DNA from: E44-bin32 sp034430615
Lineage (GTDB): Bacteria; Chloroflexota; Anaerolineae; Anaerolineales; E44-bin32
Assembly (NCBI GenBank): GCA_034430615.1
Contig: DAOUEJ010000130.1
Span: 1 to 28,648, forward strand
Direction: 5' to 3'
DNA: 28,648 nucleotides
Shown piece by piece: positions 23,495 through 28,648 of the stretch. Position numbers and translations under genes: made by a program. The notes beneath the pieces were generated by a model, which saw nothing but the letters and a program-made list of their open reading frames with translations, was not told the DNA's origin and ran no database searches. Each line of letters opens with the position of its first letter. Within the stretch, counting starts at the first letter, position 1.

Positions 23495-24103
23495 ATGGCA
23501 AACCACGTGGATCACCCCGCCCGAGTTGCACTGCCGCTAACCCTGCTGATGGTGAGTTTGTTGACGGACTGCAGCCCAAGCACGATCGAATTGCACGGCA
23601 GCCCGTATCAAGCACAAAAACCAGCTCCTGAATTCTCACTTCCTTCCACCACCGGATCCGACTTTCACCTCGATGAACAACGCGGGCACCTCGTACTGCT
23701 CTATTTCGGCTACACGTTCTGCCCGGATATATGTCCCGCGACGCTTGCCGAACTCCATCAAGTGCTTGAGGATGGGCAGATCCGCCCGGAAAAAACGATC
23801 GTTGTAATGATCACCGTGGACCCCGACCGGGATACACTCACCCACTTGCGTGAGTACCTGGCCCGCTTCGACCCAAACTATATCGGGTTGAGAGCCGAGA
23901 GTGAAACCCTTGAATCGGTCCTGTCAGCGTATGGCGTATACGCTGAAAAATACCCGGATTCAGACCCAGAACAGTATCTGGTCACTCATACGGCCAGAGC
24001 TTTTCTTATCGACACCCAGGGGATCCTGCGCACCAACTACACGTTTGGAACACCGGTTGAATAGATCCGTATGGATATCCAGAAACTCCAGGTATCGGAT
24101 TGA
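23495..24103 (+). pseudogene. SCO1/SenC copper chaperone lipoprotein with in-frame amber stop
   Basis: From the ATG at 23495 the frame reads 189 residues to a TAG at 24062-24064. The protein has a lipoprotein signal (lipobox LLTDC, Cys26), and a thioredoxin-fold SCO domain with the copper ligands C76 and C80 (FCPDIC) and H165 (LVTHTARAF). Family members end in a short helix. Here the sequence after the TAG continues in the same frame as IRMDIQKLQVSD and then TGA (24101-24103), which is the expected ending. This suggests a recent Glu-to-stop change. SCO proteins deliver copper to the CuA site of cytochrome oxidase. The truncated product may still fold, so loss of function is not proven. Confidence 0.8.
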
Positions 24104-24343
24104 TAAGGCCAATACCTCGATCTCGTCCACTCAGCTTGGTATGCCCCTTGGTCTTTAGCGCCTGCGCAGGAGAGATCCTCACCCCGCTGGTCACGGGGGC
24201 ATGGGCCCAGCCGGCTGAGAAGGGAATGAACAGCGCTATTTACTTCACCCTCAAAAACACCGACCAGAACCGCCCTGGTTGATGCCTGTTCGGGCATCAA
24301 CCAGCTCAAGTCTATCCGTGTGGCAACGAGGAACTCGAGGTGA
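24100..24343 (+). pseudogene. Truncated PCuAC-type periplasmic copper chaperone, frameshifted
   Basis: A TTG at 24100, overlapping the ancestral stop of the SCO gene, begins a lipoprotein-like signal (lipobox FSAC). It is followed by LVTGAWAQPAEKGMNSAIYFTLKNTDQN, the N-terminal strand pattern of PCuAC proteins. The frame then stops at 24280-24282. Dropping one C from the CCC at 24273-24275 restores RLVDACSG, which fits the family, and the frame then runs to a TGA at 24341. The C-terminal half with the His/Met copper ligands is missing. SCO and PCuAC genes are usual neighbours because both load the CuA centre. This copy looks non-functional. Confidence 0.7.
24275..24304. repeat. Perfect 12-bp inverted repeat at the PCuAC break
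   Basis: CTGGTTGATGCC (24275-24286) and GGCATCAACCAG (24293-24304) are exact complements around the loop TGTTCG. It begins at the point where the PCuAC frame breaks. It may be a terminator-like hairpin without a T-run, or a relic of the event that truncated the gene. Confidence 0.8.
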
Positions 24344-24672
24344 TCAGGAATAGACTCAGGAGAATAACGGTAAAAAGGGTGCGCTCTTTCACAGGTGAAA
24401 CACCTCCATCGTACCTGCTCAAGGTGAGCGGCATCTCAATTGTTCAACTCTGCGCGATACAAGGTATTTGGAGCAATACGTCTGCGACGCTAATCGCCCA
24501 CAGGCGCTGGTTCCACTTTACGCGGAAAAGCACGCAAGGTGCTCTCTTGTGGATTTTACCACTACCATCCCTATCTGCCAATGTTGGTAAGAATACTCTA
24601 CATTGGGAGGCGAAGTGAATAGCCCACCGGGTGCCGCCCTTGAAGTAATTCGTTCTGCGTGTCAAGTACAGG
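24344..24672. other. 329-base stretch with no supported gene
   Basis: This lies between the PCuAC remnant and the degV stop. Open frames on both strands show no family resemblance, no good ribosome site and atypical composition. The stretch probably holds the decayed remainder of the copper-chaperone region, but no further PCuAC motif, such as the His-x-Met pair, could be found in any frame. Confidence 0.6.
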
Positions 24673-25521
24673 TTAGAGGTCTGTGCAGTATGCCAATCCC
24701 ACGGTCCCCGGACCCACATGGGTCCCGACGACCGGGCTGACTTCAGAAATGAGTGTTTCGATGGGATTCAACCGCCGTACAGCCTCCTCCAGCAGTGCTT
24801 TGGCATCCGCCTCTGCCGCAGCATGTAGTGTGGCAATACGGATGTTTGGCTTGCCCTCCAGACGCTCCTGAACAACGTCGAGCAGTCGTGTATAGGCCTT
24901 GGCTTTGGTCCGTATTTTTTCGAAGGATTCGACCCGTCCATCCACAATATGTAAAATGGGTTTTAGGTTGATCGCGGTCCCGAATAGGCGGGCTGCTCCT
25001 CCAATCCGTCCTCCGCGATGGAGAAATTCGAGTGTATCCACCACGAAGAATACTCCGGTGTACTGTTTGGCCCGCTCGGCCAGGTCGACGACCTCCTCGA
25101 AAGACTTTCCAGCCTCAATTGCCCGGGCCGCTGCAAGAACCTGGAAGCCGAGTTCCATCGCCGCCGATCGTGAGTCCACCAGCGCGATCGTGGCCTCCGG
25201 GAACATCGCCTTCGCCTGCCGCGCAGACTGCAGTGTACCGGAGAGCTGCTCGGAGATGAGGACAGCGATGATTTGTTTGCCCTCGGCTACCAGGGGTTCG
25301 AAGATCTTATGAAACGAGGCGATCGTCGCCTGGGAGGTGGTTGGCAGTTCCTTACTCACCTTGAGTCGTTCATAGAATTCGGTTGGAAACATATCCACGC
25401 CATCGAGGTACGACTCTTCACCCCAGATCGAGATCTGGGGTGCGACGTGGATTTGATACTTATCGACCAGGTCTTGGGGAATGTAGGCCGTGCTATCCGT
25501 AACGATGGCGATTTCCGGCAT
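24673..25521 (-). CDS. DegV family protein, fatty-acid-binding (FakB-like)
   Basis: A 282-aa two-domain protein. The DegV pattern is clear: IVTDSTAYIP at the start, LPTTSQATIASF near residues 59-70, LSGTLQSARQA, VDTLEFLHRGGRIGGAA near residues 160-176, and GTHVGPGTVGLAY at the end. The Thr-Ser-Gln segment and the Arg-rich loop contact a bound fatty acid in characterised FakB proteins, which present it to the FakA kinase. No fakA gene is in the window. It lies 84 bases after polX on the same strand. Confidence 0.93.
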   Translation of the reverse strand: MPEIAIVTDSTAYIPQDLVDKYQIHVAPQISIWGEESYLDGVDMFPTEFYERLKVSKELPTTSQATIASFHKIFEPLVAEGKQIIAVLISEQLSGTLQSARQAKAMFPEATIALVDSRSAAMELGFQVLAAARAIEAGKSFEEVVDLAERAKQYTGVFFVVDTLEFLHRGGRIGGAARLFGTAINLKPILHIVDGRVESFEKIRTKAKAYTRLLDVVQERLEGKPNIRIATLHAAAEADAKALLEEAVRRLNPIETLISEVSPVVGTHVGPGTVGLAYCTDL

Positions 25522-25605
25522 TCAACATGCTCCTTCCGCACTGCAGGGAACAAAGGTTCCACGTGCTAAAACCCCCTGGGAGCGTGAGGGTTGCGGTGAG
25601 CAAGC

Positions 25606-27333
25606 CTACCCAGAACGGTCCGAGAGCCATGCCTGCAAGCGATCGACAGGCCATGTATTGATGATCGACTCGCTCTCGGCCCAAGCCCTACGGGCAGTCC
25701 CCACGCCGAATTGCCTGAAATTGAGATGATCGGGGTGGTGTGCATCAGTGTTGATCGCCAGGAGACAACCCGCATCCAGGGCCATCCTGGCATGGACATC
25801 GCGCACGTCAAGGCGTTCAGGGTTGGAATTGATCTCCAGCGCAACCTGATGCGCACTTGCAACATTCACGATTCGCTCGATATCCAGATCAGCCGGCGCG
25901 CGTTTGCCGATCAAGCGACCGGTGAGGTGACCGATGATATCCACATGGGGATTTGAGATAACCCTTAGTAAACGTTCCGTCACGACATCACGGGTTTGCC
26001 TCAAGGACGTATGCAGCGAGGCAATGACGATATCCAATTCAGCTAGAACCTCGTCCGGATAGTCGAGCGATCCATCGGCAAGTATCTCAACCTCTGCCCC
26101 ATGCAGCACTTTGAAAGTCTTGCCGAACTCTGCCTGGAGACCAGCCAGCTCCTCGCGCTGCTCCTCAAGCCGCTCAAGAGATAGCCCGTTAGCGATGCCC
26201 AGGCTGCGTGAGTGATCGGAAATCACGAAGTAGGAAAGTCCGGCATCCCTGCCCGCTACGAGCATCTCGCGCATACTCACCGCGCCATCACTCCAATCAG
26301 AATGCGCATGCAGTTCACCAAGAATATCTACGAGTTCCACGAGCTCCGGCAATTCGCCGGCTTCAGCAGCTGCGATTTCACCTCGGTCTTCGCGCAGTTC
26401 GGGTGGGATCCACGCCAATCCAAGCCATTCGTAAACCTGGCTTTCCTCCGGGCAGATAAGCTCTGTCCCATCCTCCTTCTTAAAACCATGCTCGGAAAGC
26501 GATAACCCCATACGCAGGGCTCGCTCTCGCAACCTAACATTATGGGCTTGAGCACCGCTGGCGTACTGCCACGCACTCCCGAAACGGTCTGGTGGATGCA
26601 CCCATACCTGGACTCTCGTTCCATCATGCAGCTCGACGCTTGTCTTGGTATCCCCCTTCCCGAGCACGCGCGCAACCTGTGGGAAGTTCACAAATACCTT
26701 CATGGCTTCACCCGGAACGGAGGAGGCGAGGACCAGGTCCAGGTCACCAACGGTTTCGCGATAGCGCCTTAAGCTGCCTGCTGCTTCTGCTCGCAGAACC
26801 CCCGGAACTGACCTCAACATCTCGAGCAGTACCTGCGATATCGCCCATGCCTTATCCAGCAACATGCGATCGGTCTTCCGTTCCCGCATTGTCTCGATAT
26901 TCTCAAGGATGCGAGCTTCCGATTTTGCGCCCATGCCGCTCAACTTCTGCAGCTCACCGGCGCGAGCGGCGCGTTCAAGTTCAGCGACGGATGTGATCCC
27001 AAGCTCCTGCCAGAAGCGGGCGGCTTTTTTGGGGCCAACATCCCCCACGGCAAGGACCTCGACCAAACCGCTCGGCACCTCGGAAGTCAATTTCTCGTAG
27101 AACTCGAGCTTATCCGTGCGGTAAAGTTCGTCTATCTTTTCTGCGATCGCTGTGCCTACGCCCGGGATCGATTTCAATTCATCCTCCTGCCAGATATCAC
27201 GCAGGTCGGTCCCAAGTTCATGGATAGCCTCCCCCGCTTTTCGATAGGCAAGGACCTTGTATACTGTCTCCCCTTTAATCTCGAGTAGATCGGCGATGGC
27301 AAGAAAAATATCGGCAACCTGGCGATTATTCAC
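25606..27333 (-). CDS. polX: PolX-type DNA polymerase/PHP phosphoesterase with altered polymerase site
   Basis: A 575-aa protein with the PolX order: 8-kDa helical and helix-hairpin-helix region (1-150), polymerase beta-like nucleotidyltransferase (about 155-315), and C-terminal PHP domain (about 335-575). Two catalytic Asp are present, D197 and D199 in GDLDL. The third, usually in a VDLR pattern, is replaced by Q242 in TRVQVWV. The PHP metal ligands look intact: LHAH (341-344), SDH (372-374), GAEVE, SLHTS, IIGHLTG and NTDAH (528-532). The family repairs DNA by gap filling, with 3'-5' exonuclease or AP-endonuclease activity from PHP. This copy may be nuclease-only. It follows the CAP gene by nine bases. 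Confidence 0.93.
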   Translation of the reverse strand: MNNRQVADIFLAIADLLEIKGETVYKVLAYRKAGEAIHELGTDLRDIWQEDELKSIPGVGTAIAEKIDELYRTDKLEFYEKLTSEVPSGLVEVLAVGDVGPKKAARFWQELGITSVAELERAARAGELQKLSGMGAKSEARILENIETMRERKTDRMLLDKAWAISQVLLEMLRSVPGVLRAEAAGSLRRYRETVGDLDLVLASSVPGEAMKVFVNFPQVARVLGKGDTKTSVELHDGTRVQVWVHPPDRFGSAWQYASGAQAHNVRLRERALRMGLSLSEHGFKKEDGTELICPEESQVYEWLGLAWIPPELREDRGEIAAAEAGELPELVELVDILGELHAHSDWSDGAVSMREMLVAGRDAGLSYFVISDHSRSLGIANGLSLERLEEQREELAGLQAEFGKTFKVLHGAEVEILADGSLDYPDEVLAELDIVIASLHTSLRQTRDVVTERLLRVISNPHVDIIGHLTGRLIGKRAPADLDIERIVNVASAHQVALEINSNPERLDVRDVHARMALDAGCLLAINTDAHHPDHLNFRQFGVGTARRAWAESESIINTWPVDRLQAWLSDRSG

Positions 27334-27342
27334 ACATCCTCC

Positions 27343-27903
27343 TCATGGAAGGTCCCCCGCCACAACTGCTGTAATGATCCAGCCCTGCCTATTACCCATG
27401 ATCCCGATCCCGATGTAGCGGAACTCCAGGCTGAGCAGGACAAGCTGGTGGCTCGAATCCATAAACCACGCCTCGGCTACCTCATTCGCAAGAAGTGATA
27501 GTGCTCCCTGGCTATGGTAGAGCAGCTCAGCAGCCTGCCCGTTGAAACCAGCCTGCTCGAGGAGCTGCTCTACCGGGACTTTTCCGGTTAGTGGATCCAC
27601 GTGACCCAGGTATCCTCCTGCAGCCATATCAACGGATCGTCGACCGGCGATGGCCGTGAGCTCCGGCAGCTGGATCAGGGGAGGAATTCCAGCTAATGCA
27701 CGCCGGACATTTACAGCGGCCATGATCGCATCAGATGCGGTTGAGACGGCCGCATCAAGTTCCGACGATCCTGATCCCACACTTTGATCAGTTGCCGCCT
27801 TTAAGGCGAGATCAAACTCAGCCCTCGTCGCCTCCTCAATGGCAGTTCCCTAGCTGCAACCAGGGAGCATAATGAGCATAAGAACCAGGCAATAGGATTT
27901 CAT
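27343..27903 (-). pseudogene. CAP (SCP/YkwD-like) domain lipoprotein with amber stop after the lipobox
   Basis: An ATG at 27903 begins MKSYCLVLMLIMLPGCS, a lipoprotein signal with lipobox LPGC. Codon 18 is TAG (27852-27850). The frame then continues unbroken for 168 codons to 27343 with a CAP-like domain: VNVRRALAGIPPLIQLPELT, SVDMAAGGYLGHVDPLTG, AWFMDSSHQLVLL and YIGIGIMG. An internal GTG at 27780 could restart translation and would give a 145-aa protein without export signal. CAP-domain proteins in bacteria are secreted or surface-anchored. A promoter lies at 27939-27967. polX follows directly. The stop may be a mutation or a sequence error. Confidence 0.75.
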
Positions 27904-27921
27904 CAACACTCAAACCAAATT

Positions 27922-27952
27922 ACGAGCGACTCTGGTTGATTATATCGCTCGT
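27922..27952. promoter_or_regulatory. Inverted repeat across the -10 box of the CAP/polX promoter
   Basis: ACGAGCGA (27922-27929) and TCGCTCGT (27945-27952) are exact complements with a 15-base spacer that contains the -10 element. This is the geometry of a repressor operator. The binding protein is unknown. Confidence 0.45.
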
Positions 27953-27967
27953 CCGTTTCGCCACCAA
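27939..27967 (-). promoter_or_regulatory. Promoter of the CAP-polX-degV unit
   Basis: On the minus strand TTGGTG (27967-27962) and a perfect TATAAT (27944-27939) are 17 bases apart, about 36 bases before the ATG at 27903. It could drive the CAP gene and polX, and possibly degV. Confidence 0.65.
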
Positions 27968-28052
27968 GAAGGCCATGGCCTTGGTGCAACTCTCCTTTGC
28001 CGCATGCTGGGGACTGTGTTAAGCTTACCCACTAGACGCGGGCAGGGTAGTC

Positions 28053-28427
28053 ATGGCGACAGGAAAAGTCCTTCAGCCGATCGTCGTATACCTGGTTGAA
28101 CGGCATCCACTCGAGATCCCAGCAACCGGGCCGCTTTTCCGCTGGCTTCACTTGAATAACGATTACAAGCGACAGTTGGATGGCTTGATCGGGGTATTCG
28201 ACCATGACGAGCTAACCGTGCTGGTGGATGACCTCCCGGGTGGTGAAGCCTGGCATCTGCTACTCGAAAACTTACTTGAGCACAATCTGCGTCAGGTCAT
28301 CACCCACCTTGCTCCACTGAGCCCCGCCCAGCGCCAACAATTGATCGGGGTTTGTGCTGAAGTTGGGACACAGCTCATCACACCCGGAGACGCTGGTCGC
28401 AGCCGTCAAAACGGTGCTGCCCATTGA
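28053..28427 (+). CDS. Hypothetical protein, 124 aa
   Basis: I do not recognise this family. The protein looks mostly helical after two beta-like segments (VLQPIVVYLVERHP and ELTVLVDDLPGG), with EAWHLLLENLLEHNLRQVITHLAPLSPAQRQQLIGVC as a helical centre and a polar tail. No membrane segment is present. The ATG has AGGG five bases upstream. It is followed in the same frame by a PHP-domain gene, so the two are probably expressed together. It is divergent from the CAP/polX unit. Confidence 0.65.
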   Translation: MATGKVLQPIVVYLVERHPLEIPATGPLFRWLHLNNDYKRQLDGLIGVFDHDELTVLVDDLPGGEAWHLLLENLLEHNLRQVITHLAPLSPAQRQQLIGVCAEVGTQLITPGDAGRSRQNGAAH

Positions 28428-28472
28428 TCTGTCAGGTCCGCCGATACATCATCTCCTGATCCGGATGCAACT

Positions 28473-28648
28473 GTGGAACATGAAGCTGTTGGTAACCTCC
28501 ACGCGCACACTCGCTACTCAGATGGCGAGGGAGTCCATGTAGACATCGCCCGCGCTGCAATCCGTGCCGGGTTGGATTTCGTTGTCGTCACGGACCACAA
28601 CGTTTGGGTCCAAGGCATGGATGGCTACCGCTATCAGGAGGGTAAACG
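28473..28648 (+). CDS. PHP-domain protein, 5' part only
   Basis: The frame from a GTG at 28473 to the window edge contains VGNLHAHTRYSDGEG and GLDFVVVTDHNVW. These are the first two metal-binding motifs of a PHP phosphoesterase (His-x-His and Asp-His). The rest is outside the window. The start is uncertain: the ribosome site is weak, and the frame is open back to the TGA at 28425-28427 of the previous gene, so the two reading frames are in phase. Confidence 0.8.
   Translation, partial: MEHEAVGNLHAHTRYSDGEGVHVDIARAAIRAGLDFVVVTDHNVWVQGMDGYRYQEGK

Noticed and set aside
24340..24618. 92-codon plus-strand open frame after the PCuAC remnant
   Set aside because: No family resemblance, no ribosome site and biased composition. 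Treated as chance open frame in decayed sequence.
24062..27852. Genome-wide reassignment of TAG to an amino acid
   Set aside because: TAG is the only sensible stop for the response regulator (5767), MBL hydrolase (10195), Xer-like (22441) and PolX (25606) genes, so it works as a normal stop here.
1..28648. CRISPR array, tRNA or rRNA genes, insertion sequence or prophage
   Set aside because: No regularly spaced repeats, no cloverleaf-like sequence, and no transposase or phage structural gene were recognised; the single Xer-like gene lacks catalytic residues and sits in a housekeeping cluster.

Overview
The window reads as ordinary chromosome of a member of the Chloroflexota, most likely class Anaerolineae. 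This is inferred from the look of the genes and was not tested by a search. Supporting signs are a LonA protease with a long basic tail, a three-domain S1 protein upstream of ftsK, a kinase-less 7TM/GAF sensor with a C-terminal HTH-like domain, a membrane-anchored Ig-like protein, and several PHP-domain proteins. Almost all genes are on the minus strand. No rRNA, tRNA, CRISPR array, insertion sequence or prophage was seen.

Layout, left to right. (1) 1-247: the 5' part of a CsoR-type metal-sensing repressor, cut by the window edge, with a clear promoter and a C8-A-G8 operator-like palindrome. (2) 248-3918: a tight minus-strand operon read as GNAT > mogA/moaB > MFS transporter > 474-aa unknown protein. 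(3) 3934-9317: hsp20 > lon > CheY-like receiver > PHP-AlbA fusion protein, ending at a 17-bp perfect hairpin. (4) 9437-10190: the first plus-strand unit, a cyclic-nucleotide-binding protein followed by a 71-aa protein, meeting head-on (5) a 13329-10195 unit made of an ABC ATPase, an ABC-2 permease fused to a SpoIIM domain, and an MBL-fold hydrolase. (6) 23304-13445: a long minus-strand cluster read as Xer-like recombinase > purine nucleoside phosphorylase > Ig-like membrane protein > GNAT > 7TM-GAF-HTH sensor > S1 protein > ftsK > CDP-alcohol phosphatidyltransferase > lgt, closed by a good rho-independent terminator. (7) 23495-24343: a plus-strand SCO1/PCuAC copper-chaperone pair that is decaying. 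(8) 27903-24673: a CAP-domain lipoprotein with an amber stop just after its lipobox, then a PolX DNA polymerase and a DegV protein. (9) 28053-end: a plus-strand unknown protein and the start of another PHP-domain gene.

The most interesting features are proteins that keep a family fold but lose its catalytic chemistry: a Xer recombinase without the active-site Tyr and second His, a PolX with Gln at the third metal-binding Asp, and a histidine-kinase-like sensor with no kinase. There are also two unusual fusions (ABC-2 permease-SpoIIM; PHP-AlbA plus an unknown C-terminal domain). Finally, there is a set of fresh-looking inactivating changes: in-frame TAG codons in sco and in the CAP lipoprotein, and a +1 frameshift in the PCuAC gene. 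TAG is used as a normal stop by several intact genes here, so recoding is unlikely. Local gene decay or assembly error are the main explanations.
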